50,452 nucleotides of DNA, taken from Acidobacteriota bacterium (lineage in GTDB: Bacteria; Acidobacteriota; Terriglobia; 2-12-FULL-54-10). Both the position numbers and the translations under genes were made by a program. Location of the stretch: the NCBI GenBank assembly GCA_016199675.1, contig JACQGE010000095.1, positions 1-50,452 on the forward strand, read 5' to 3'. The notes under the pieces were generated by a model. That model did not search any database and was not told the DNA's origin. It saw only the letters and a list, made by a program, of their open reading frames with translations. Of this stretch, positions 37,503 through 46,883 are shown piece by piece. Every line of letters begins with the position of its first letter. The stretch's first letter is position 1.

Positions 37503-38515
37503 CAGGATAGCCCTCCCTGGACCTTGCCGTTTTCCCGGAACCATGCAATGGCTCGTTCCAAGGCGTTCTCCACCGGACCGGACCGGTAGCCCAGTTCCCG
37601 TTTGGCCTTGGCTGAACTCGCATACATTTTATAGCGAGCCATTTTCACCGCTTCGAAGGGGATGCGAGGCGGACGGCCCGTGAAACGCGCTGCCCAAGAA
37701 TTCACGGCTCCGGCGCACAGGGCAACTCCGAAGGGGAGTTGCCAACAAGGAGAGGCCAGCCCAGTGATTTGAGCCAGCGCGTCCAAGATTTCCTTGAAGC
37801 TCATGTTGCGCCCACCGAGAATATAACGCTGCCCGGGTTTGCCATAATGCAGAGCGGCCAGATGCCCAGCCGCAACGTCCCGCACGTCTACCAAGTTCAA
37901 GCCAGTATCAATATAGGCTGGCATCCGGCGATTCAGGAAATCCAAAATCATTTTTCCCGTTTCTGTCGGTTTACGATCCCCCTCTCCGACCGGGGCAGTG
38001 GGATTTACAATCACAACTGGAAACCCTTCCCGCGCATGGCGCAACACCTCTTGCTCGGCCAGAAACTTCGACCTTTTATAAGGGCCGGAGAGGGTGCGTG
38101 GATCGGGGAAATCTTCTTCCGTACCGTCCGCACCATTGCGAGGAACCCCAATCGTTCCCACGGTGCTGGTATAAACCATGCGGCTGATTCCAGCTTCTCT
38201 GGCCACAGCCAACATGTTCTTCGTACCGTCCACGTTGCTTCGATACAGTTCCATTGGATCCCGGACCCAGAGGCGATAATCGGCAGCGACATGGAAAACG
38301 GTCTGGCAATCTTTCACGGCCCGTTGCAGCGAATTCTTGTCCTGCAAATCCCCAGCGGCGATTTCCACCGGCAACCCTTCCAGCGAATCAAGCAAGCTGG
38401 TTGGTCGCGCCAGGACCCGAACAGAGAATCCTTCCGCGCAGAGCCGTTGCACTACATGACTGCCAATAAAACCCGTTCCACCGGTCACCAAAACCTTGCT
38501 GATCGTGGCCTGCAT
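37502..38515 (-). CDS. hpnA: Hopanoid-associated sugar epimerase (extended SDR)
   Basis: VLVTGGTGFIGSHVVQRLCAEGFSVRVLARPTS, YKRSKFLAEQEV, VNPTAPVGEGDRKPTETGKMILDFLN. Confidence 0.93.
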   Translation of the reverse strand: MQATISKVLVTGGTGFIGSHVVQRLCAEGFSVRVLARPTSLLDSLEGLPVEIAAGDLQDKNSLQRAVKDCQTVFHVAADYRLWVRDPMELYRSNVDGTKNMLAVAREAGISRMVYTSTVGTIGVPRNGADGTEEDFPDPRTLSGPYKRSKFLAEQEVLRHAREGFPVVIVNPTAPVGEGDRKPTETGKMILDFLNRRMPAYIDTGLNLVDVRDVAAGHLAALHYGKPGQRYILGGRNMSFKEILDALAQITGLASPCWQLPFGVALCAGAVNSWAARFTGRPPRIPFEAVKMARYKMYASSAKAKRELGYRSGPVENALERAIAWFRENGKVQGGLS

Positions 38516-38530
38516 TTGCCTACTTGCTGA

Positions 38531-38570
38531 TCTTCACAGGCTCAGGGCAAACTCCGCGCGGCTCGGATTA
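38531..38570 (-). repeat. Stop-codon-abutting repeat, copy D (between hpnH and hpnA)
   Basis: tcttcacaggctcagggcaaactccgcgcggctcggatta; terminal tta is hpnH TAA stop. Confidence 0.75.
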
Positions 38571-39572
38571 AGAGCGGAGCGCCCAGGCCATCATCTTCAA
38601 AGTGTCACCCAGCTTTCTGTTCACCCCTAAAGCGGCGGAGGGCTCATAGCCGCAATGCACCATGCAATTCTCGCAACGGGGGTCTTTGCCATACCCATAT
38701 TTCTCCCAAGGCGTGCGGTTCAGGAATTGCTGGAACGTAGGATGGTGGGCATCGGTCATCAAATAGCAAGGCCCTTTCCATCCCTTGGTGTTATAAGTGG
38801 GGTTTCCCCAGGCAGTGCAGGTAAGTTCCCGTGTCCCTTTCAGGAATTCCACATACACCGGAGAACTATTCAATTTGAATTTGCGAAAGAGGCGGTCAAT
38901 ATCCCTGAATTTTTCCCGGATCACCGCCCGGTCCATGAAAATTTCTTTGACCTGCACCGCGCTATAAGAATACGCGGGAGAAAGCATATGCCCATCGCAA
39001 CCCAGAGTCTGCAAATAATCGAGCATGGCCTCGACTTCTCCCATATCGGTTTCCTTATAAATGGTGGTGTTCGTGCAAACCAGGAAACCTGCGGCTTTGG
39101 CCGTCTTGATGCCCTCGATGGCAGCCCGGAAAACGCCTTTCCTTTCCACGCATAGGTCGTGGGTTTCTTCCAGCCCGTCCAGGTGCACGTTGAAGAAAAA
39201 CCGGGGCGAAGGCTGGAACTCCTGGAGGCGCTTCTGGATGAACATTCCGTTGGTGCATAGGTAGATGTACTTTTTGCGCTTCAGCAGTTCCGCCACGAGT
39301 TCCCCCAGGGGGGGATAAATCATGGGTTCGCCACCGCAGATTGAGATGATGGGGGCGCCGCAGTCTTCTACCGCGCGGAGGCACTGTTCGACCGTCAGTT
39401 TCTCCCGGATTGTTGCCTCGTATTCCCGGATGCGCCCGCAGCCGGTGCAGGTGAGATTGCAGGCATGAAGCGGCTCCAGCATCATTACCAGAGGGAACTT
39501 TTCCCGACCCTGAAGTCTTTTCTTCAGGAGGTAACTCGTCATGGTTGCAGTCATGCGGAGCGGAAATGGCAT
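38568..39572 (-). CDS. hpnH: Adenosyl-hopene transferase, radical SAM
   Basis: MLEPLHACNLTCTGCGRIREYE, ISICGGEPMIYPPLGELV, CRRCENCMVHCGYEPSA-type C-terminus (RCENCMVHCGYEP). Confidence 0.95.
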   Translation of the reverse strand: MPFPLRMTATMTSYLLKKRLQGREKFPLVMMLEPLHACNLTCTGCGRIREYEATIREKLTVEQCLRAVEDCGAPIISICGGEPMIYPPLGELVAELLKRKKYIYLCTNGMFIQKRLQEFQPSPRFFFNVHLDGLEETHDLCVERKGVFRAAIEGIKTAKAAGFLVCTNTTIYKETDMGEVEAMLDYLQTLGCDGHMLSPAYSYSAVQVKEIFMDRAVIREKFRDIDRLFRKFKLNSSPVYVEFLKGTRELTCTAWGNPTYNTKGWKGPCYLMTDAHHPTFQQFLNRTPWEKYGYGKDPRCENCMVHCGYEPSAALGVNRKLGDTLKMMAWALRS

Positions 39573-39654
39573 TGCGAACTCCTCTGCAAGCTAGGTGTCC
39601 TGAGTCAAAAAGTTCATCGTATCAATTCGGAACCATTCGCCTTCGCGAATGGCC

Positions 39655-41661
39655 TTAGGCCATCTGCAATTCTGACAGCCGCCTGGCAGTGGTGCGAGTG
39701 GAGGGCCTCCGGTAAAAATACTCGCTCAGCGCCAGGATCGGAAAGTAAACGCTATACAGGTGGTATTTCAAATAAAAGACGCTCGGAAATCCAGTCCCCG
39801 TAAAGGACTCATCTTTCCACACCCCGTTTTTCTGCTGCGTTTCCAACAGAAATTGCACGCCCCGGGCCGCCGATTCCGACTCAAAGTCATCGGTGGCAAA
39901 TAAGCCAAGTAAAGCCCAGGCCGTCTGGGTTGCCGTGCTGGGTCCTTCGCCGCGCAACGCGGGGTTATCATAAGAGCCGCAATCTTCCCCCCATCCGCCA
40001 TCCGGATTTTGGCAGGAACGCAGCCACTCGGCGGCGCGCAGGCAAAAGCCCTCGCGCATATCCACTCCAATCGCCGCCAGGCCTCGGAGGGCAAAGCAAG
40101 TGCCGTAGATGTAGTTGACTCCCCAACGCCCATACCAGCAGCCATCGCTCTCCTGCATCTCGCGTAAGAAGTTTATGGCCCGGTGGGCGGGAGGGAATTG
40201 GGCATCGTATCCCAGGGTTGCCAGCGTTTCCAGTACCCGGCCTGTGATATCCGCACAACTGGGATCGAGCATGGCATTATGATCGGCAAATGGCACGTGG
40301 CCAAGAATGTCTTTATTAATATCTTTATCGAAAGAGGCCCAACCGCCATCGCTTGACTGCATGCTCAACATCCATTCCAGGCCGCGATGGATCGCTTCCC
40401 GCTGGCGGGAAATATCCGGCAGGCGAACCCGGCTGAGCGCCAGCAGGACCATCGCGGTATCATCCACATCGGGAAAAGGATCATTGGCGAATTCAAAAGC
40501 CCAGCCACCGGGTTTTCCTTTCGGATTCGTGATGATCCAATCGCCCGGCTGCAAGACTTGCTTCTTGATGAGCCATTCTGCAGCACGACAAAGCACGGGG
40601 TGGGCCGGAGGAAGCCCGCTCTGGGCAGCAGCAAACAAGGCTTGTGCTGTGTCCCACACCGGCGAGAAGCAAGGCTGCATCCACATCGTTTCCTGATCTT
40701 CGAGCGCCAATCTCCAGAATTCGGCGACCTGGCGGCTAAAGAGCGGGTCATCATGGTCATACCCCAGGCAATCCAATGCCAAGATCGAATTCAGCATAGC
40801 CGGATAAATTGCTCCCAAACCGTCGCTGCCTTCCAGATGCTTCACAATCCACCGCTCTGCATTTCTCAGAGCTTTGCGGCGCAAAGGAACCCACTGCCTA
40901 CGCTCGAGAGTGGCGAGAAACCAATCGGCGGTTTGGAAGAAAGATTTCCAACTCAATTCCAGGTTGCTCAGCGAGAGCAGGCGTTCACCATTGGCTCCGT
41001 TATTGTTGACGTACAAGCTTTGCAGGCTGACTCCCTGCGGAGGAATTCGCCGCGGCTGGAAGGCGTAGATGACGGACAAGGGCACTACAATGGCTCGGGT
41101 CCACGCCGAGACTTCATGAAGATTGAAATAGGCTGAGGGAGGGAGCAAAACAAGCTCTGGAACGACGGCGGGGACTCTTGCCCAATCATACTGCCCGAAC
41201 AGACACAAATAAATTCGCGTGTAGCTGTTGGCTGCCTCTATACCGCCTAGTTGGAGCGTAATCTCCCGCGCTTTGCGGAGAACGGGATCCGATTCCCGGA
41301 AGCCGGCCAACCGCAGAGCAAAATATGCCTTGACCGTCAGGCTAACATTGGGAGAACCTCCGGGGTAGAGACTCCAACCTCCCGCTGTCGTCTGTTGTTC
41401 CCGGATGCTATTGGCCAGCTTGCGAATCCGCTCGGGGTGGGGATCGCCCAAGTAATATTCCAGAAGAATTGCATCGGATTCCAGGGAACTATCGGCTTCA
41501 AGTTCTCCGACCCAATATCCTTCCTGCCGTTGTAACTGGAGTAAATATTGGACAGCAGCCTGGAGACCCTCTATAACAGAACTGGCTGCGGGGCGAAGGG
41601 AAAAAGGCCGTGGCTTCCATTCGGCTGTGGTCATGCCATCCAATGACTCAGGGCTGCTCAT
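39655..41661 (-). CDS. shc: Squalene-hopene cyclase
   Basis: FPDVDDTAMVLLAL (DxDD), multiple QW motifs (SSDGGWASFD, NPDGGWGED), WYGRWGVNYIYGT. Confidence 0.97.
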   Translation of the reverse strand: MSSPESLDGMTTAEWKPRPFSLRPAASSVIEGLQAAVQYLLQLQRQEGYWVGELEADSSLESDAILLEYYLGDPHPERIRKLANSIREQQTTAGGWSLYPGGSPNVSLTVKAYFALRLAGFRESDPVLRKAREITLQLGGIEAANSYTRIYLCLFGQYDWARVPAVVPELVLLPPSAYFNLHEVSAWTRAIVVPLSVIYAFQPRRIPPQGVSLQSLYVNNNGANGERLLSLSNLELSWKSFFQTADWFLATLERRQWVPLRRKALRNAERWIVKHLEGSDGLGAIYPAMLNSILALDCLGYDHDDPLFSRQVAEFWRLALEDQETMWMQPCFSPVWDTAQALFAAAQSGLPPAHPVLCRAAEWLIKKQVLQPGDWIITNPKGKPGGWAFEFANDPFPDVDDTAMVLLALSRVRLPDISRQREAIHRGLEWMLSMQSSDGGWASFDKDINKDILGHVPFADHNAMLDPSCADITGRVLETLATLGYDAQFPPAHRAINFLREMQESDGCWYGRWGVNYIYGTCFALRGLAAIGVDMREGFCLRAAEWLRSCQNPDGGWGEDCGSYDNPALRGEGPSTATQTAWALLGLFATDDFESESAARGVQFLLETQQKNGVWKDESFTGTGFPSVFYLKYHLYSVYFPILALSEYFYRRPSTRTTARRLSELQMA

Positions 41662-42614
41662 AGCTGAACAGTTGCTCCACTCCGTGCTTCCAGTTCTGGC
41701 GGCAGAGCAAAGCGGACATCTTCGGCAATGGTTTCCACTTCTTCGAGGCAGTCAAAGCCCTGTGCTCGCAAGAAATCGAGCACGTGCTGGACCAGATATT
41801 CCGGGGCAGAGGCTCCGGCCGTCACCCCTACCGTGCGGCTGCCCTCTAACCAAGTCATCGCAATCGCTTGTTGATCCTCAATTAAATAAGAGGGGAGTCC
41901 CTTGTTTCGAGCGACCTCGACCAGGCGGTTGGAATTCGAGCTGTTGGCGGAACCTACCACCAGCAATAGGTCGCAGATGGACGCCACAGTTTTCACAGCG
42001 AGTTGACGATTCTCAGTGGCATAACAGATGTCTTGCGCCGGAGGACCCACAATGTTCGGGAACTTGACTCGCAAGGCCGCGATAATCCCCCTGGTTTCGT
42101 CCAGGCTCAAAGTCGTCTGAGTCAAATAGGCCACGCGGGAAGGATCGGGGAACGACAAACCAGCCACTTCTTCCTCCGTGCTGACCAGCCTGGTTTGACC
42201 AGGGGCTTCTCCGAGAGTTCCGATGACTTCATCGTGGTCCTTGTGGCCGATCAAAATGATCGAATATCCCAGGCGAGCAAAGCGAACCGCTTCCAAGTGT
42301 ACTTTGGTGACGAGTGGACAAGTGGCGTCAATGACTCTTAGTTTCCGGGCAGTTGCTTGCTGGCGAACTTCCGGGGAGACTCCGTGGGCGCTGAAGATGA
42401 TCCGTCCTCCCGGAGGTACTTCGTCAACGGAATCCACAAAGATGGCTCCACGGCGCGCCAGATCGGCGACCACCGGAGAATTGTGGACGATTTCTTTCCT
42501 CACGTAGATAGGAGGGCCATAACATTCCAGAGCTATATTGACGATGTCAATCGCCCGTACCACTCCGGCGCAAAAGCCGCGAGGTTTCAGAAGAAGAATT
42601 CTTTTTGAGGCCAT
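41658..42614 (-). CDS. ispH: 4-hydroxy-3-methylbut-2-enyl diphosphate reductase
   Basis: KPRGFCAGVVRAIDIV, VHNSPVVADLARRGAIFVDSVDEVPPGGRIIFSAHGVSP, DATCPLVTKVH; 4-bp overlap with shc. Confidence 0.96.
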   Translation of the reverse strand: MASKRILLLKPRGFCAGVVRAIDIVNIALECYGPPIYVRKEIVHNSPVVADLARRGAIFVDSVDEVPPGGRIIFSAHGVSPEVRQQATARKLRVIDATCPLVTKVHLEAVRFARLGYSIILIGHKDHDEVIGTLGEAPGQTRLVSTEEEVAGLSFPDPSRVAYLTQTTLSLDETRGIIAALRVKFPNIVGPPAQDICYATENRQLAVKTVASICDLLLVVGSANSSNSNRLVEVARNKGLPSYLIEDQQAIAMTWLEGSRTVGVTAGASAPEYLVQHVLDFLRAQGFDCLEEVETIAEDVRFALPPELEARSGATVQL

Positions 42615-42789
42615 GGTTCTGGTTCCCGCCGAACAGCATATTATATGCGCAATCTCAGCGATGGAAAAGTAGATGTCATTTGAATTTCGCCAGTTCTCTT
42701 CCTCTCGGCTCCGCGCAGGACAAATCTCGGCGCAGACTTCCGCAGGCGAGGATAGTTTTGATGGAGGCGATTTCCGGTCGGGAGACGGG

Positions 42790-44373
42790 CTAACGAGATT
42801 CCTTTTGTGCCATCAACTGTTTCCCGTTTTCCAGCAAAGCGGCGGCCTGAGGCAGCAGTTCGATAGATTTCTGAATTTGCGGATCGGCGGCTGCCTCCAA
42901 TTTGTAAGCTTCATCCATGCCGAACACCGACAAATAGAGCTCCATCTTGATGACTTGCTGAATGTACTCCCGGTTCGCCTCGATATCCGATTCCTGGAAG
43001 GGAACCTGCTGTTCCTTAAGAAACTGCCGGAAACGGTCTAACACCTCGCCGTTCACTTCGAAGTCTCGGGAGATTGTCTGATGTTCCGCCAAATAGCGTC
43101 TCGCGAAGTTGAAGAAGGCATAATTACGGGCCAAGGTTTCCTGAAACTTGTTCAACTTGCGTTCGGGGACCTCGACATCAGGAGAAATGCCGCCTCCGCC
43201 ATAGACCGGCCGACCGGAGTCGGTGTGCCGGGTATCTCTGGACTTAGAGGTTCCGCTGTCTTTGTGATAATAATAATCGTACAGCGATACGCTGGAGTAA
43301 TCGCGCTGGATCAGACGGCCGCTGGGAGTGTAATACTTCGCTGTGGTCAGCGCCAATCCTGTGTTTTCACTCAGGGGATAGACGGTCTGGACCAATCCCT
43401 TCCCGAAGCTGGATTCTCCGACAACAAGCCCTCGGTCGTGATCCTGGATGGCGCCCGCCACAATCTCCGCTGCGCTGGCGGAGTAGCGGTTGATGAGAAC
43501 CACCATGGGGAACTGAGGTCCTCGATTTCCCCGACTGGCGGTGTATCGCTTCTCTGGAGAAGACCGGCCGCGGTGGGAAACGATCAGTTGCCCTCGTTCC
43601 AAAAACAGGTCTCCAACATTCACCCCTTCCGCCAAAAGACCGCCGGGGTTGTTGCGCAAGTCCAGCACCAAGCCTTTCATCGTCGCTGGGTTGAATTCCC
43701 GAAGGGCGTCCCGCAGTTCCCGGCTTGTATTCTCGTTGAAATTGGCAATGCGAATATACCCAATACTGGGTGCGATCCAGAAAGCATGCTCAATGCTCTT
43801 CCGCGGAATCTCGTCCCGCACAATGGCGAATTCCAATGGCTCTGGAGTGCCTTCGCGCGTCACCCGTATGCGAACTTTAGTGCCTTTAGGGCCTTTGAGT
43901 AACTCCGCAATCTCGCTCGTGTTCAGATTATCCGTGGAAGTATTATCTACTTGGACAATCACATCTCCCGGACGCAATCCAGCTTTGTAAGCGGGAGACC
44001 CCACGAAGGGCGCTAAGACAATGGTTTTTCCATTGCGAGGGGTTACAGTCATCCCAACGCCATAATAGCGGCCTTCCTGTTCTTCCCGCAGCAGAGCGAA
44101 ACTTTTTGGATCAAAAAAATTGGAATGCGGGTCCAGCCTCCGCAGCATGCCTGGAATGGCCCCGTTGTAGATCACTTTTTCTACATCGACGGGGTCGGCA
44201 TACTGTTGCTCCACGATACGCAGAACCTTGGAGATAGTGCGAAAACTTTGCTGTATTTGCGCATCCGTGGAACTGCTTTGGGCCGTGACTCTCTGGCCGT
44301 AAACACCCCCTAGTAATGCGCATAGCAAAATAACAAGCGGAACAAAAAGAATTCCACGGCTTCTAACTTTCAC
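42790..44373 (-). CDS. S41-family C-terminal processing peptidase with PDZ domain
   Basis: YGVGMTVTPRNGKTIVLAPFVGSPAYKAGLRPGDVIVQVD PDZ, LVLDLRNNPGGLLAEGVNV, YSASAAEIVAGAIQDHDRGLVVGESSFGKGLVQ. Confidence 0.93.
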   Translation of the reverse strand: MKVRSRGILFVPLVILLCALLGGVYGQRVTAQSSSTDAQIQQSFRTISKVLRIVEQQYADPVDVEKVIYNGAIPGMLRRLDPHSNFFDPKSFALLREEQEGRYYGVGMTVTPRNGKTIVLAPFVGSPAYKAGLRPGDVIVQVDNTSTDNLNTSEIAELLKGPKGTKVRIRVTREGTPEPLEFAIVRDEIPRKSIEHAFWIAPSIGYIRIANFNENTSRELRDALREFNPATMKGLVLDLRNNPGGLLAEGVNVGDLFLERGQLIVSHRGRSSPEKRYTASRGNRGPQFPMVVLINRYSASAAEIVAGAIQDHDRGLVVGESSFGKGLVQTVYPLSENTGLALTTAKYYTPSGRLIQRDYSSVSLYDYYYHKDSGTSKSRDTRHTDSGRPVYGGGGISPDVEVPERKLNKFQETLARNYAFFNFARRYLAEHQTISRDFEVNGEVLDRFRQFLKEQQVPFQESDIEANREYIQQVIKMELYLSVFGMDEAYKLEAAADPQIQKSIELLPQAAALLENGKQLMAQKESR

Positions 44374-44489
44374 ATTGGACTCCCGGAGCGACCATTTATT
44401 TAGAAGTATAACACAAATTCAAACCTGAATTTTCGAACTCTTCGGCAGACGTTAGAACATTTCTTTCAAATTGCCGCAGCTTGTTTTTC

Positions 44490-44533
44490 ACCACTCCGGC
44501 TACGCTCCGGACAGGCTCCGCGAGCTCTGATTA
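44490..44533 (-). repeat. Stop-codon-proximal repeat, copy E
   Basis: ccactccggctacgctccggacaggctccgcgagctctgatta; tta lies in frame 15 nt past the adjacent gene's TAG. Confidence 0.6.
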
Positions 44534-44545
44534 CCCGCGAAGCCG

Positions 44546-46633
44546 CTATCGGGTTCGCGCAATGATTCTGCGTTCCTCCGAAGGTTTTTCGCCCGAAGCA
44601 GCTTCACGGTGCGCAATCGATGGGATTCCAGCCCGCAAGTCACGTTTCTCAAAGCTCGGTGAGATGCTCCGGGCCGCTGGCCTGGCTCCGCGAGGAACCA
44701 AATGCAGCTCAACCCGGCGAGACGCTGCTCCGGGGCTAAGCGTTCCCGTTCCGATGGCTACCCGGGATTGCGCAACTCCTTTGTCGCGGACCAAGTATGT
44801 CCTGGTATTCTCTGCCCGGGACCGGGCCAGACGCTGAGCCCCTGATTCGGAGGTCTCGGCATAACCAAAAATTGATAGCATAGCCTCTGGTTCGTTCTGG
44901 AGCCGCAAAGCCACGTTATCCAGAATTGCTTTGCAAATATTATCGACCCGTGCTGAGTTCCGACCGAACGAACACTGATCCAACCTCACAGTCTGCGGCG
45001 GCGGCGGTGGCGGCGGTGCTTCCACGGTGATTTCTATGTTGCAATACGCGCTCTGGCTCGTGTCATCCGTTACGACAACTTGCACCGTATAAGTGCCTGC
45101 AGTCAGGTTCGTGGTGTCAAACCGAACCGTGGCTCCCGTCCCTTCAATTCGGCCCCCGTTAGACCTCCACTGGTAAGTCAGGGGACGGTTCGCCGGACTC
45201 TGGGCCCGGGCAGTAAGGGGCACGACCTCACCCACACGAACGGTAGTTCGCTCCGGTGAGCAGGTCACAGTCGGTGGAGCCGATGGTGGCGGCAAGGGCG
45301 GAGCGAGAAGTCTTACTTGGACCGTACAATCAGCAGACACATCCGGGCTTTCCGAGGCTCGCACTGTGGCTCTGTAGGTTCCCGGTCCCACATTGGCGGT
45401 CCGCAACTGGACGACCGGGCCACTGCCTTCGATGGTGCCGGCATTGGCAACCCACTGATAGGTAAGCGCAGCACCAGTGGCGGAAGTTCCCTGGGCCGAT
45501 AAAGTGACGGTTTCTCCCGCCAAAACTTCGCTCGGTTCTGCCGTGCAAGTTAGCGTCGGAGGCGCTAGCACCGGTTCAGCATAGGGAGGGCCATAGTTGT
45601 ATCCTAAGAGAATCACAAAACCATTCTTATCCCCTCCCCCTTGATTCATGGGTGTTCGATAACCTGCACTCAAAGAAACATTCCTGCTAAAAAATAGCCG
45701 GAACCCCATCGTGGCATCCACCGCGTCCTCGGCGTCAGGCGTCGTATTGGCAGTGCGGCTGCCGACCAGCAGGTCCGCAGTAACCTCTTCGACAAACTGG
45801 AATCGGCCGTTACGAGGAATGGTGATGCCAAAGCTCAGCGGAACAGAATCGGAGAGCCGCACAATCTGGGCATTGTCCGGGCTTTGAATGTTGCGGAATC
45901 CCGCGTTCAAATAGATTTCCGCCCCATTCTCCCAAAGCCCTTTGTTCAGGAGCAAATCCACACCTTGCTGCAAGGCTCCTGTCTGGGTTGGTTCCTTCAA
46001 CAGAGTCGCCATGGAGCGCCGTGTGGGGATCACCACATAAGCGCGGGCACCAAAACCAAACGGGTCGCCTCTGGATTCAGACAAAATATTGAATTTTAGA
46101 CCGGCGGTTAGCGGGCCGACCCCGTTCCCCTGGTTCCTGCTGGCAAAGGGAAGCATGTTATAGTAGCCAGCGGCGCCAGTGAGCGCTCCGAGAGGGTTCG
46201 GTGGAAACCGCAATTGCGGTATTTGCTTTCCCGGCATCAATTCGTTGGGAAAGGGGAGCGAACCGGGAGTCTGGTTGCCAAAAAAACCCAACTCCTGCTG
46301 ACCGAAGCTTAGCTGGTTCTGGCGGCGTACGAGAACGCGGCGGTTGATATCAAAACTGGCTCCAAACTCCAACCAATCGGTCAGGCCAGCAGCGCCGCCC
46401 ACACCGATCGTGCTGATCGTTAACCAGCCCGGATTGCGGTTCATCCGATCATACCAGACTGAAAAAGCGGCCTGTCCTGGCGGCAGGGTTTCTGGACTTA
46501 ATACTTTCCATAGTCCGGTGTTGCCATGCAGGCTGGCCGTGGGCTGGAGAAATCGGGAGTCTTGCGCCTTGGTTACAACTGTACAAACTAAAATCCCGCA
46601 GAGAAACGAAAAAAAACGCGCCGCATTCCACAT
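44546..46633 (-). CDS. Outer-membrane barrel protein with two Ig/PKD-like repeats, Pro-rich linkers and OmpA-like C-terminal domain
   Basis: Start refined to signal peptide MWNAARFFSFLCGILVCTVVTKAQ; two similar TCxxEP/TxVxVGExV...LTYQW repeats; C-term LDNVALRLQNEPEAMLSIFGYAETSESGAQRLARSRAENTRTYLV. Confidence 0.8.
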   Translation of the reverse strand: MWNAARFFSFLCGILVCTVVTKAQDSRFLQPTASLHGNTGLWKVLSPETLPPGQAAFSVWYDRMNRNPGWLTISTIGVGGAAGLTDWLEFGASFDINRRVLVRRQNQLSFGQQELGFFGNQTPGSLPFPNELMPGKQIPQLRFPPNPLGALTGAAGYYNMLPFASRNQGNGVGPLTAGLKFNILSESRGDPFGFGARAYVVIPTRRSMATLLKEPTQTGALQQGVDLLLNKGLWENGAEIYLNAGFRNIQSPDNAQIVRLSDSVPLSFGITIPRNGRFQFVEEVTADLLVGSRTANTTPDAEDAVDATMGFRLFFSRNVSLSAGYRTPMNQGGGDKNGFVILLGYNYGPPYAEPVLAPPTLTCTAEPSEVLAGETVTLSAQGTSATGAALTYQWVANAGTIEGSGPVVQLRTANVGPGTYRATVRASESPDVSADCTVQVRLLAPPLPPPSAPPTVTCSPERTTVRVGEVVPLTARAQSPANRPLTYQWRSNGGRIEGTGATVRFDTTNLTAGTYTVQVVVTDDTSQSAYCNIEITVEAPPPPPPPQTVRLDQCSFGRNSARVDNICKAILDNVALRLQNEPEAMLSIFGYAETSESGAQRLARSRAENTRTYLVRDKGVAQSRVAIGTGTLSPGAASRRVELHLVPRGARPAARSISPSFEKRDLRAGIPSIAHREAASGEKPSEERRIIARTR

Positions 46634-46883
46634 GAGATTTCCCTCCCAGAAAAGCAGTAATGTCGATTGGGTTGTTTTTGCCGCTTCGCTTCCTTTGTCT
46701 GCAACAGAATACCAGATTGTGCTACGCTCGGCGCAGCCTTTTGCTTCACTATGCAAAAAAGAGGTTCCCGAGGTGCACGGATGGTTACTGCCATCGCAAC
46801 GTGCCGCATCGGCGGCAAAACCCGGTAATTCATTCTAAAAGATTAGAAGTATTTTTCTGGAGAGAATCAAAAAACAATGGCAG

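Noticed and set aside
42700-42745. Possible sixth copy of the stop-codon repeat (cctctcggctccgcgcaggacaaatctcggcgcagac)
   Set aside because: Too degenerate and over 45 nt from the S41 protease stop to count with confidence.
44996-45022. GGCGGC/GGTGGC short tandem repeat
   Set aside because: Encodes the poly-proline linker of the OmpA-like protein; explained by coding.
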